DNA from: an uncultured Porphyromonadaceae bacterium
GTDB taxonomy: Bacteria > Bacteroidota > Bacteroidia > Bacteroidales > Muribaculaceae
Direction: 5' to 3'
Assembly (NCBI GenBank): GCA_947175225.1
Contig: CAMWLX010000011.1
Location: forward strand, 1-23,820
DNA: 23,820 nt
Part shown: positions 1 to 7,515 of the stretch, piece after piece
Numbering within the stretch: the first letter of the stretch is position 1
Layout: each line of letters starts with the position of its first letter
Notes under the pieces: generated by a model
Told to the model about the DNA's origin: nothing
Seen by the model: only the letters and a program-made list of their open reading frames with translations
The model's database searches: none
Position numbers and translations under genes: made by a program

Positions 1-1109
1 ATAATATTTTGCATGAAGGGCTTAAGATTGTAGTCGCGGTCGAAGGGAAGAGGATAGTCAGTGCGTCCGTTGATGGGCCAGTCGTTGCGCCATGACATTC
101 CGTCGTGGGTGCCCCACCATGTGACACGTGAAATTTTGTCAGCATTCTTTTTGTAGAATGCCATAACGTCGGCGGCACGCTTGTTCCATTCCTTTGCCCT
201 TTCTTCGTTAAGCCCATTGGGGAAGGGATTGAGTTCTTCTGTCAATTCAAAGTTAGCATCGGTGTTGGCACCCTGCATCACAAACGGAAGGGCTGAAATG
301 TCGAGTTCTGTGATCATCAGCTGTACGCCCGTCTCAGAAAGAGCATCAATAGTCTTTTGATATTCTTTAAAATCGGGATCGTTGCTTTCATAACCTATAT
401 GGCTCTGCAGACCCATACCATCAATACGAAGACCACGATTCTTCAGGTCATTGATAATCTGCACATATTTCTCACGTTTTGCCGGTTTAAACATTGAATA
501 GTCGTTGAGATATAGTTCGGCATCGGGGTCAGCCTCATGTGCATATTCGAAAGCAAGGGGAAGGAATTCCTCGCCAAGGATATCATAGAATGGAGTGTGA
601 CGCCATGAGCCGTCATCTTCGATGCATTCGTTGACAACATCCCAACCTTTGATCTTGCCTTTGTAGCGGCCAACTACTGTCTGTATATGGTCTTTCATAC
701 GGGCTTTCATTTCCTCTTTGTCGACGTATTCGCCATTTTCATCATATGGGAACCACGGAGAGAGTTGAGCGTGCCATACGAGACAATGTCCAATAATTGC
801 CATGTCGTGATCCTGACCATACTTCACATAAGCGTCAGCCTCATCCCAGAAATAGCGGTCTTTTTCTGGATGGATCTCCATGCTTTTCATGCAGTTTTCA
901 GGAACGATGGAATTGTAGTGGAGAGCTACAATTGAGTCTGCCTTTGGGTCTTCACCCATAAGGAGAGGAACATTTATGGCTGCTCCTACAAGGAAGTCGT
1001 CTTTGAAAGCCTCTTTTATTGTGGCTGGAGCTTGCTCTTCTTTTGATGAGGAGCAGGAGGCAGCTAAGAGGGCTAAAAGGAAGAGAGAGGCTATTTTAGA
1101 TTTTTTCAT
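1..1109 (-). CDS. GH10 endo-beta-1,4-xylanase lipoprotein, C-terminus cut off by the window edge
   Basis: This entry was read directly from the minus strand: 369 uninterrupted codons run from an ATG at 1109 to the window edge, with no stop. It encodes a lipoprotein with a Lys-rich start, a hydrophobic stretch and a lipobox LAASC (Cys19). Residues from about 30 onward form a GH10 (beta/alpha)8 barrel: GHCLVWHAQ at 107-115, the acid/base in GWDVVNEC (Glu161), LYLNDY at 199-204, GLQSHIG at 233-239, and the nucleophile in MITELDI (Glu268). WWGTHDGMSWR near 331-341 is a late barrel motif, so only a short C-terminal piece should be missing. The family hydrolyses internal beta-1,4-xylosidic bonds. 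As the last gene after the sugar symporter it probably trims imported oligosaccharides in the periplasm, or works at the surface. A Cys follows the catalytic Glu where Pro or Ala is more usual. A second in-frame ATG at 1112 could add one Met. Confidence 0.93.
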   Translation of the reverse strand, partial: MKKSKIASLFLLALLAASCSSSKEEQAPATIKEAFKDDFLVGAAINVPLLMGEDPKADSIVALHYNSIVPENCMKSMEIHPEKDRYFWDEADAYVKYGQDHDMAIIGHCLVWHAQLSPWFPYDENGEYVDKEEMKARMKDHIQTVVGRYKGKIKGWDVVNECIEDDGSWRHTPFYDILGEEFLPLAFEYAHEADPDAELYLNDYSMFKPAKREKYVQIINDLKNRGLRIDGMGLQSHIGYESNDPDFKEYQKTIDALSETGVQLMITELDISALPFVMQGANTDANFELTEELNPFPNGLNEERAKEWNKRAADVMAFYKKNADKISRVTWWGTHDGMSWRNDWPINGRTDYPLPFDRDYNLKPFMQNI

Positions 1110-1119
1110 CATAATCTTA

Positions 1120-1160
1120 GGATAATTCTTATAGGATGTATAAGTCTTATAAGATTTATA
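1120..1160. repeat. AT-rich cluster of small palindromes between symporter and GH10 genes
   Basis: The 70-bp gap between the GPH symporter and the left-hand GH10 holds an inverted repeat, CTTATA (1128-1133) / TATAAG (1139-1144) with a 5-nt spacer. It is followed directly by the perfect 10-bp palindrome TCTTATAAGA (1145-1154). The string AGGAT also recurs near 1118, 1133 and 1163. This could be an operator or a weak RNA hairpin, but in AT-rich DNA such short palindromes also arise by chance. I saw no convincing Bacteroidota promoter (TTTG with TAnnTTTG) here. Confidence 0.3.
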
Positions 1161-1180
1161 TTAGGATGATTTATTGTGAA

Positions 1181-2593
1181 TTATTTGTTGTGGCGAGCTT
1201 CGATGGCACGGTTGATTTCGTCGATGCGCTCGTCGCTGAGTTCATAGCGTGAGATTATGAACATGGCGAGGATGAGGAGTATCGCCGGAATGATAGCTAC
1301 GAGCCAAAGGATACCTTGCTGGGCAAACACTGTCTGCTCTGCAGCCTCGCTATTGAAACCTACAAAAGAGAGAACGAGACCCGGAACCACTCCACCAAGA
1401 GCCATACCAGCTTTGTAGAAGATGCCTGTAAGGGCATTCACAATGCCTGAAATACGACGGCCATGGGTGTATTCACCAAAGGAGATAACTTCAGGGACGA
1501 GAGCCCACATATAGCCGGTAGCTACGATGACACCGGTAGACTTGATGAACTGCGCAATGTAGACAAGCCACATATGCTTGAGGAATGGCACAACAGTCAC
1601 GATGTAGAGAAGAGTCATGCCCACAATAGCAGTCACGAGGAAGATATTGAACATACCTTTCTTGCCAACCTTCTTCTTGATGGCTGGAATCATAGGCATA
1701 AAAATGAAGGCTGGAATTGAACCGAGACCCATAAATATAGAGAGCTCTCCGGCATTGCCATGCATGTTATAGTTGATATAATAGGCACCGGCTGAATTTG
1801 CTATCGCCATCATACCAAATGCAGTGATAAAGAAGAAAGCGAGGACACGGAGTGGACGGTTGTGAACAAACTCCATCCAAAGGTCGGAGACTTTTACATT
1901 TTCAGTCTCAGACTTATCCATCACGACTTTCTCTTTGCACTCGAAGAAGCAGAAGAAAAGCAATGCAAGTCCGATAAGTCCATATATAGTCATTGTAGCA
2001 AGCCAAGCAGAGTCGTGAGTAGACATATCCTCAGTCTCAGCGGGATCGAAAAGCCTAAGAATAATTGGAATACCCATTCCGACAGCAAGACCACCGACGT
2101 TTGCCATGAACATACGGACTGATGTCAGCTTTGTGATTTCAGCTGTGTCGCGAGTGAGAGATGCGTTAAGAGCTCCGTAAGGTACGTTGACAAGTGTATA
2201 GCACATTGAAAGTCCGACGTAGGTGATATATGCGTAGAGGAGTGAACCTGAGAAACCATTCCAGAAGCAAAGGATAGCAAAACCGGTCAATGGAATACCT
2301 CCTAAAATGAGATATGAACGATATTTACCAAGTTTAGGCTCATGCTTGTCGACGAAAGTGCCTACCAATGGATCCCAAATAACGTCTATGATTCTGACAA
2401 TAAGAAACATCACGGCAGCCACAGCAGGGTCAAGACCGTAGACATTAGTGTAGAAAAATAGCAGATACATGCTGATAGTCTGATAGATAAGGTTCTGAGC
2501 CAAGTCGCCAGAACCAAAGCCAATGCATTTCAGCATTGAGACTTTGTAGAATCCTTTGGATTCGAGATTCTTTTCGGATGAGATGGGTTCCAT
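1181..2593 (-). CDS. GPH-family (MelB/XynP-like) glycoside:cation symporter, MFS fold
   Basis: This 470-residue polytopic inner-membrane protein has about 12 hydrophobic segments and no signal peptide. It shows signatures of the glycoside-pentoside-hexuronide:cation symporter family: GFGSGDLAQNLIYQ at 25-38, an Asp-bearing helix with DVIWDPLVG at 70-78, and the cytoplasmic loop DKHEPKLGKYR at 82-92. Length matches the family (about 450-480). The family imports glycosides such as melibiose or xylosides with H+ or Na+. In this xylan locus the likely substrate is xylose or short xylo-oligosaccharides moving from periplasm to cytoplasm. This parallels the symporter gene (xynD) in the Prevotella bryantii xylanase cluster. 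It lies 57 bp downstream of the esterase gene and 71 bp upstream of the partial GH10, which fits one transcript. The exact sugar and coupling ion cannot be read from sequence. Confidence 0.93.
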   Translation of the reverse strand: MEPISSEKNLESKGFYKVSMLKCIGFGSGDLAQNLIYQTISMYLLFFYTNVYGLDPAVAAVMFLIVRIIDVIWDPLVGTFVDKHEPKLGKYRSYLILGGIPLTGFAILCFWNGFSGSLLYAYITYVGLSMCYTLVNVPYGALNASLTRDTAEITKLTSVRMFMANVGGLAVGMGIPIILRLFDPAETEDMSTHDSAWLATMTIYGLIGLALLFFCFFECKEKVVMDKSETENVKVSDLWMEFVHNRPLRVLAFFFITAFGMMAIANSAGAYYINYNMHGNAGELSIFMGLGSIPAFIFMPMIPAIKKKVGKKGMFNIFLVTAIVGMTLLYIVTVVPFLKHMWLVYIAQFIKSTGVIVATGYMWALVPEVISFGEYTHGRRISGIVNALTGIFYKAGMALGGVVPGLVLSFVGFNSEAAEQTVFAQQGILWLVAIIPAILLILAMFIISRYELSDERIDEINRAIEARHNK

Positions 2594-2650
2594 TTTGGAT
2601 TATTTTGTTAGTTGTTGTTTGTTCGAAGATTTAAGGGCTTTAAATATAAT

Positions 2651-4102
2651 TTAGCGGATGGCTATTTTTTGTCCGGAGTAGAGATAGATGCCCGGAGAGA
2701 GGGTGCAACCAGCCAGGTTGTCGGCTACTTTGGCTCCGGTCAGATTATAGACAGTGGTATCACAATTTTCAATCGCTACAGTTTTAACGGCGTTTTCATA
2801 GGGGTTATTATTTGTTGCAAATACTTGCTTGATATAGATAGGAGCGCCACCATAGCACCAGAAACCGACACGATATATCTCAGAAGTATTGACAGGAGCA
2901 ATCCCCGTAGGAAGATTCTTCATCATTCCGTCAAGTTCGGCAATAAGGATGGGAGAGCCATTGAATTTTCCCTCATAAGATTTTTCCCAATAGCTTGCAT
3001 TGTCAAACACGCGAAGTTCAAGACCATTCTGTTCGGGCTGGTTCAGTTCAGCTACAATATACTTATACCCTGAAAGGTCGATTGGAGGATTATATTCCCA
3101 ACCGCCAAAACCCCATTGACCTGCAACGAAAACACCTGTCTCATTATTGAAAGTGCCTTGCTCCCAAATTGTAGGGTTGAAAGATTTAAGATCGAAGATA
3201 AAATCACCTTCAGCCGGATCGGGATGTGGAGTCTCCGGAATAGCCTCAGAATAAGACACTATAGGATCAGTGATACCCATAGTCTCAAGCATAGCAGTAG
3301 CATATCTGCATCCGAGCACTCTGTAGCTATGGGCTGTGAAATGAAGTCCGTCGCCTTTCTGCTCAAGATTGGCGGATGAGACCACTTTTGCTGCCGGAAT
3401 GACATTAGGAAGCTTAGCGATGACAGAATTATGCATGCCGCAATATCCGCCCATCTCTGATCTTACAGTCTCACCTACAAGGAGAGGTATGGAATTAGGT
3501 TCCAGTCCAAGGTCAGCGAGCAATTCATCGTAGATTTTCTTTACTTTACCGCACCATGCCTCCTGACCATTGTTGGATTCACCCTGATGCAAAAGGATAC
3601 CCTTAATCACACCCGACTCTTGCGCCTTCTTAGCACATTCGAGAAGACGACTGTAAGGAGAATTGTCGTATTCCTTCATAAAGTTGCGATACCAACCATC
3701 TTTGTTTTCAAGAGTCTTCGGGTCAAGATCCTTGTCAAGGTCTTCAATTGGAGCACCTCCGACAGCTACATTGATAACTCCAACGGTGATTTCTTCAGGA
3801 AGATTTTCCACCATCGTGCGTCCAAACCAATCAGCAGGGGTGAGTCCGGTATTTTCACGGCATAGAGGTGGCATTGCCTCACACCACTCTCCTTTTGATC
3901 TATTAGAATAGTTTACAGCCGGCATCATCTTGAATCGGGTCGGAATGTCTTGCTTGTCGATATTCTCCACAAGGGCATTACCCTCCATATTAGACTGTCC
4001 GTAGCAGAGGTATATGTGGAAGTTTGGATCTTGAGCATTGGCAGAAATAGCATTAGCTATTAATACGGAGCCTATAAGTATTGATTTTTTTAAAATATTC
4101 AT
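2651..4102 (-). CDS. SASA/CE6-type acetyl (xylan) esterase with C-terminal binding-like module and sorting tail
   Basis: This 483-residue secreted protein starts with MNILKKS and has a type I signal peptide ending near ISANAQ (about residue 23). Residues 27-280 form an SGNH-like SASA domain (sialate O-acetylesterase family, which includes CE6 acetylxylan esterases). The nucleophile is in CYGQSNMEG (Ser37), with NVAVGGAPI at 111-119, LHQGESN at 171-177 and DGLHF at 251-255 (Asp251, His254). Residues 308-432 are a separate Trp/Tyr-rich module that closely resembles one in the neighbouring GH5 enzyme. Residues 451-483 look like a short type IX secretion tail (VYNLTGAKVA ... PGIYLYSGQKI). Automated pipelines would probably name it sialate O-acetylesterase. 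In this setting O-acetyl removal from xylan is far more likely, because no sialic acid genes are present. Substrate assignment is inference from context. Confidence 0.9.
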   Translation of the reverse strand: MNILKKSILIGSVLIANAISANAQDPNFHIYLCYGQSNMEGNALVENIDKQDIPTRFKMMPAVNYSNRSKGEWCEAMPPLCRENTGLTPADWFGRTMVENLPEEITVGVINVAVGGAPIEDLDKDLDPKTLENKDGWYRNFMKEYDNSPYSRLLECAKKAQESGVIKGILLHQGESNNGQEAWCGKVKKIYDELLADLGLEPNSIPLLVGETVRSEMGGYCGMHNSVIAKLPNVIPAAKVVSSANLEQKGDGLHFTAHSYRVLGCRYATAMLETMGITDPIVSYSEAIPETPHPDPAEGDFIFDLKSFNPTIWEQGTFNNETGVFVAGQWGFGGWEYNPPIDLSGYKYIVAELNQPEQNGLELRVFDNASYWEKSYEGKFNGSPILIAELDGMMKNLPTGIAPVNTSEIYRVGFWCYGGAPIYIKQVFATNNNPYENAVKTVAIENCDTTVYNLTGAKVADNLAGCTLSPGIYLYSGQKIAIR

Positions 4103-4117
4103 TTTTATTAAGATTAT

Positions 4118-4160
4118 GTCTGACCTGTCATACGAGTCGGAGTGGTCTGACAGATCAGAC
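4118..4160 (-). other. Intercistronic hairpin between GH5 and acetyl esterase genes
   Basis: A 13-bp inverted repeat occupies most of the 66-bp gap. The left arm (4118-4130, GTCTGACCTGTCA) pairs with the right arm (4148-4160), allowing one G-T wobble, around a loop of 17 nt. A smaller alternative stem, GGTCTGA/TCAGACC, lies at 4144-4161. On the transcribed strand the hairpin is followed by an A/T mix without a clear T-run, so it does not look like a strong terminator. It may instead be an mRNA processing or stability element. Confidence 0.45.
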
Positions 4161-4168
4161 CGGATTAA

Positions 4169-6196
4169 TTATTTGCAGATTTTTTTGCCGTTGACAATGT
4201 AAATGCCAGAAGCTTTTACTTCGGAAATTGAAGAAGCTACACGAACACCCTGAAGATTATAGACGGGGCCGTCGGAATTATTGTCAATTTCCACAGACTC
4301 CACTGCAGTGGCGTTAGGGTCGTTGGAAGGGAAAATTTGTTTGATTTTGAAGTTGTGACCACCGTAGGTCCAGAACCCAATAATGTAGAGATGGGATGGG
4401 TCAACTTTTCGATTATCATTAGATTTCATATTCTTTAAGTCGACAACCACTCTTGATCTATTTCCAAAATCGATAATATAAGGATCTGTCCAGTAATTAT
4501 CCTTGTCGAAAAGTCGCAAGGATAGACCACCGCCGGGATTTTCAACTTCACAAATCAGATAATTATATTCTGAAAGATCAAGACCGCTTCCATATGTCCA
4601 GCCTGCGAATCCATACGGACCTGTAGAGATCTCACCGGTAGTTTCATCAAATGTTCCGGTTTCCCAAATAGAGGGATTTAAATAGCCATTGAGAATTGGG
4701 AAAGGTGTAGAGATAAATTTTAAAGTCTTGTTCCGGGGGGTTCCATCAATCGAATAATTGATTTCGCATGTAGATTCCCCGGGACGCAATGCAGTAAATG
4801 AAGCTCCATCCCAACTTAAGACATCAGGATCTGAAATGGCGACTTCAATCTCACCATTGATATTGAAATCAAATCCTAATCCTCGGTCAGCAATCAAAGC
4901 TGCCCCTTTCGAGCTCCCTGTAAGGATAATAGCCTCATCGGAAGTTTTGATTCCTCGCGGTGAAAAATATAAGTCTACATTCTTCACTTCAGGGAGTTCG
5001 ACACCGGCATATTCATTAAACCAATGATAAGTAGACCACATGCATCCATCAGGATCATTATACATAGTATAATTGCCATTAGTGCCTGCTCTGCCATCGA
5101 ATCTTGCAAGGAGCTCCGGACCAGTGAAAAGCATCCAGCCTATATTGCCGGTGCGGTCGGCAAGGAGCTTGAAATTCGCGCCGAAGCCTTGCCCAAGCAT
5201 CTGCCCGGTGATACTCTTGCCCCAGGAAGCTTGATATTTAGAAGGAAGCCAGTCCATTTCAGTGACAAGCATCGGAGCTATTGCGGCACATGGTTCGATT
5301 TGATTTTTCCATCCTGCTGCAAAAGAATCGTAGCCGCCACCATAGCTGCCACCAAGTTCATGGCTTGGCTCAATGGCATCGCTTCCATACCACCCCGGAT
5401 ACACATGGACGGCATAGCCAATATTTTTCCCTTTAACAGGATATTTAGCAAACCCTGCGTACTGAGATTGAAAAGCGGTGCCGGGCACCCATAGGATGTT
5501 CTCACATCCTTCTGCGCGCATAATGTCGACAATTTCCTGAAAGAATTGAGTTAGAGCCTTATTGCAAGCATCTGTCCCGGAACCATATTGTCCGTCGGTG
5601 CCTTTAATCTGAACCGGCTCATTGGCGAGTTCAAACATGATATGGGGATTTTCGGTAAGACGTTTCTGTGTTGCGATATACCCCCAGACAGTTTTCAAAT
5701 AATTATGATAAGTGCCCCCGACTTCTATCTTTTCAGGGCACACGCCCGGCGGACGCATCACTACATACAGGCCCTTTCCTATTGCATATTCAGCCATAGG
5801 AATAAATACTGTCTCCAAATATTTTACAAATCTCTGGAAATCAAAAGCAGAAATATCGTTTTCGCCAGTGGTCTGCACTCCGGGCTTATTAGACCAATAT
5901 GGATCCATATGCATGCGAAGATAGGTCATCTTCCAGCCTGCCCGGTCCATGACGCCGTCGAGAATATCCTTATTGTATTTTAGACATTCAGAGATGTTGT
6001 AGTTGTTCCATTTAGATCCCATCTCATTAAACCACGGGCTATAGGTCTGTCCGAATCCATGGAGGTTGACTTTGTTGCCATCCTCATCCATTAGCCAACG
6101 TCCTTCAACATGCAGCTTTGGCATAGGCATGCCGGGCCATGCAGCTGCTGAGAGGGAGCTTAGGAAGATTATTAGAAAGATGCTTAGTTTTTTCAT
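4169..6196 (-). CDS. GH5 endo-xylanase-like enzyme with Ig-like domain, binding-like module and sorting tail
   Basis: This 675-residue secreted enzyme has a signal peptide at 1-19 (MKKLSIFLII...SAAAW). Residues 25-400 form a GH5 barrel: LHGFGQTYSP near 45-54, LRMHMDP at 93-99, the acid/base in FELANEP (Glu193), HVYPGWY at 264-270 and the nucleophile in LVTEMDW (Glu313). Residues 405-500 read like a bacterial Ig-like (Big2-type) domain. Residues 506-625 are a module shared with the esterase downstream. Residues 645-675 are a probable type IX sorting tail (PVYNLQGVRVA ... SGIYIVNGKK). GH5 includes cellulases, mannanases and xylanases; the setting, and the known GH5 xylanases (such as subfamily GH5_21) in Bacteroidota xylan loci, favour xylanase or arabinoxylanase. 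The subfamily cannot be fixed by eye. The start lies 5 bp from the upstream CE1 stop, indicating tight cotranscription. Confidence 0.9.
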   Translation of the reverse strand: MKKLSIFLIIFLSSLSAAAWPGMPMPKLHVEGRWLMDEDGNKVNLHGFGQTYSPWFNEMGSKWNNYNISECLKYNKDILDGVMDRAGWKMTYLRMHMDPYWSNKPGVQTTGENDISAFDFQRFVKYLETVFIPMAEYAIGKGLYVVMRPPGVCPEKIEVGGTYHNYLKTVWGYIATQKRLTENPHIMFELANEPVQIKGTDGQYGSGTDACNKALTQFFQEIVDIMRAEGCENILWVPGTAFQSQYAGFAKYPVKGKNIGYAVHVYPGWYGSDAIEPSHELGGSYGGGYDSFAAGWKNQIEPCAAIAPMLVTEMDWLPSKYQASWGKSITGQMLGQGFGANFKLLADRTGNIGWMLFTGPELLARFDGRAGTNGNYTMYNDPDGCMWSTYHWFNEYAGVELPEVKNVDLYFSPRGIKTSDEAIILTGSSKGAALIADRGLGFDFNINGEIEVAISDPDVLSWDGASFTALRPGESTCEINYSIDGTPRNKTLKFISTPFPILNGYLNPSIWETGTFDETTGEISTGPYGFAGWTYGSGLDLSEYNYLICEVENPGGGLSLRLFDKDNYWTDPYIIDFGNRSRVVVDLKNMKSNDNRKVDPSHLYIIGFWTYGGHNFKIKQIFPSNDPNATAVESVEIDNNSDGPVYNLQGVRVASSISEVKASGIYIVNGKKICK

Positions 6197-6201
6197 ATCA
6201 T

Positions 6202-7350
6202 TTAATTATTTTGGAAGAGAAGGGGAATGAATTGGTTGAGGGAGCGGCGCCAAGTCAGCCATTCGTGGTGTGTACCCGGCGATTCATAGTAGATGTTGTT
6301 GATTCCGGCATCGGTTAGGGCTTTACAAATGTTGGGGGCACCGAAGTTTTCTTCAGATCCCATGCTAAGGAAGAGGACTTTCACTTTGTCGTTGAATGCC
6401 TTCGGATCTTTAAAAGCACCGCCATATGCATTTTCAAGATTGCCATTCAGTCCGAACAGAGCGCCACTGAATGCACCGATGTGGGAGAATTTGTCGATGT
6501 TTGTGAGAGTTATATCAAATGTCTCTTTGCCGCCCCATGAAAGTCCTGCCATCGCTCGGCTGTCACGGTCGGTCTTGACACGGAAAGTATTTTCAATATA
6601 AGGAATCAGATCGTTAAGAAGAACGGGAGTGAAAGAAGCTCCAAATTCCTGCATAGTTTCCCCCTTGCGCGACCCGAAAATATGGCTGCAATTTCCATTA
6701 TCCATCACGACTATCATCGGCACAGCCTTACCGGAAGCAATCGCATTATCCATAATATTAGCCATCATGCCTTGCTTTGACCATCCTGTCTCGTCTTCAC
6801 CCATTCCATGCTGAAGATAAAGGACGGGGTATTTGGCTTTATAGTTTGTTTCATATTCGGCAGGAGTATAGACAAAACATCTACGTTGCTTGCCTTCTGT
6901 ATTGGAATAATATTTGCATTCTCTCACTTGTCCGTGAGGAATGTCTTTATTGAAAGAATAATAAGCTGAAGCATCTTTGCTCTCAGGAATTTCAATTCCC
7001 GAACATTCTTTGCCACAGCCATAGAAAGTTTCAGACGCGGGATCGATCACCGATACCCCATCGATAACAAGGAAATAATAGTGGAATCCTTCTACAAGAG
7101 GATCTGTAGTTGCCGACCAAACGCCATTTTCATCTTTCACCATGTCATATTTCTTACCACAGATATCTACTTTGACATCCTTTGCTTCGGGAGCATGAAT
7201 CTTGAATGTGGCTCTTGAGTCAGAAGCCACACAGGGATAAGCAGCTTCCGGGACATTGGTGGAAGCAGTGATGCCTTCAGCGGGCTGAGCCGCATATGAG
7301 CTGAAAAGGCACAGTGAGACGAGGATAGATGTGAGAGTAAAAGATTTCAT
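6202..7350 (-). CDS. CBM48-CE1 feruloyl/acetyl xylan esterase
   Basis: This is a 382-residue secreted esterase. I start it at MKSFTL (7350) rather than an in-frame ATG 13 codons upstream (7389), because the shorter form begins directly with a normal signal peptide ending near SSYAAQ. Residues 36-118 form an E-set/CBM48-like domain (RATFKIHAPEAKDVKV ... GFHYYFLVIDG). Residues 135-380 form a CE1 (esterase D-like) alpha/beta hydrolase: YPVLYLQHGMGEDETGW near 174-190, the nucleophile elbow GLSWGG (Ser271), GSEEN at 331-335 as probable acid region, and a late His in GTHHEW (His361/362). CBM48-CE1 proteins in Bacteroidota xylan loci release ferulate from arabinose side chains or acetate from xylose. 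In Prevotella bryantii a related CE1 is fused to a GH10 (Xyn10D-Fae1A); here it is free-standing. It is the first gene after a predicted terminator and, unlike its neighbours, has no sorting tail. Confidence 0.9.
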   Translation of the reverse strand: MKSFTLTSILVSLCLFSSYAAQPAEGITASTNVPEAAYPCVASDSRATFKIHAPEAKDVKVDICGKKYDMVKDENGVWSATTDPLVEGFHYYFLVIDGVSVIDPASETFYGCGKECSGIEIPESKDASAYYSFNKDIPHGQVRECKYYSNTEGKQRRCFVYTPAEYETNYKAKYPVLYLQHGMGEDETGWSKQGMMANIMDNAIASGKAVPMIVVMDNGNCSHIFGSRKGETMQEFGASFTPVLLNDLIPYIENTFRVKTDRDSRAMAGLSWGGKETFDITLTNIDKFSHIGAFSGALFGLNGNLENAYGGAFKDPKAFNDKVKVLFLSMGSEENFGAPNICKALTDAGINNIYYESPGTHHEWLTWRRSLNQFIPLLFQNN

Positions 7351-7456
7351 GGAGTTATTGATGTTTAAATGTATTAGTTGCAAAGGCAAGCATAAGCTTG
7401 CAGCAGAAACAGCTTAGCGATAAAAAATACGGAGAGTCTGAAACTGCCTATGATAT

Positions 7457-7493
7457 AAAAAGGAAAACGGGGCGGGGTTGGTCCCGCCCCGTT
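7457..7493 (-). terminator. Probable Rho-independent terminator after the stand-alone CBM protein gene
   Basis: A perfect 11-bp GC-rich stem, AACGGGGCGGG (7466-7476) with CCCGCCCCGTT (7483-7493) and a 6-nt loop, starts about 22 bp past the stop codon at 7516. On the minus strand it is followed by T-runs (GTTTTCCTTTTTATA), the classic layout of an intrinsic terminator. It lies in the largest gap of the window (7351-7515) and divides the locus into two blocks. The rest of that gap (7351-7456) should then hold a promoter for the CE1 gene. I see TACATTTA as a partial -7 match near 7368 and a 6-bp inverted repeat GCAAGC/GCTTGC (7386-7401), neither convincing. Confidence 0.8.
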
Positions 7494-7515
7494 AAATTAT
7501 TAGAAATTTGTCAGT

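Noticed and set aside
2612..3073. 153-codon plus-strand frame opposite the esterase C-terminus
   Set aside because: It lies opposite the shared module and sorting tail of a well-supported gene, and its translation resembles no family.
2651..4102. Sialic acid O-acetylesterase as the function
   Set aside because: The SASA domain name alone suggests it, but no sialidase, NanA-like or sialic acid transporter gene is nearby, and all neighbours fit xylan breakdown.
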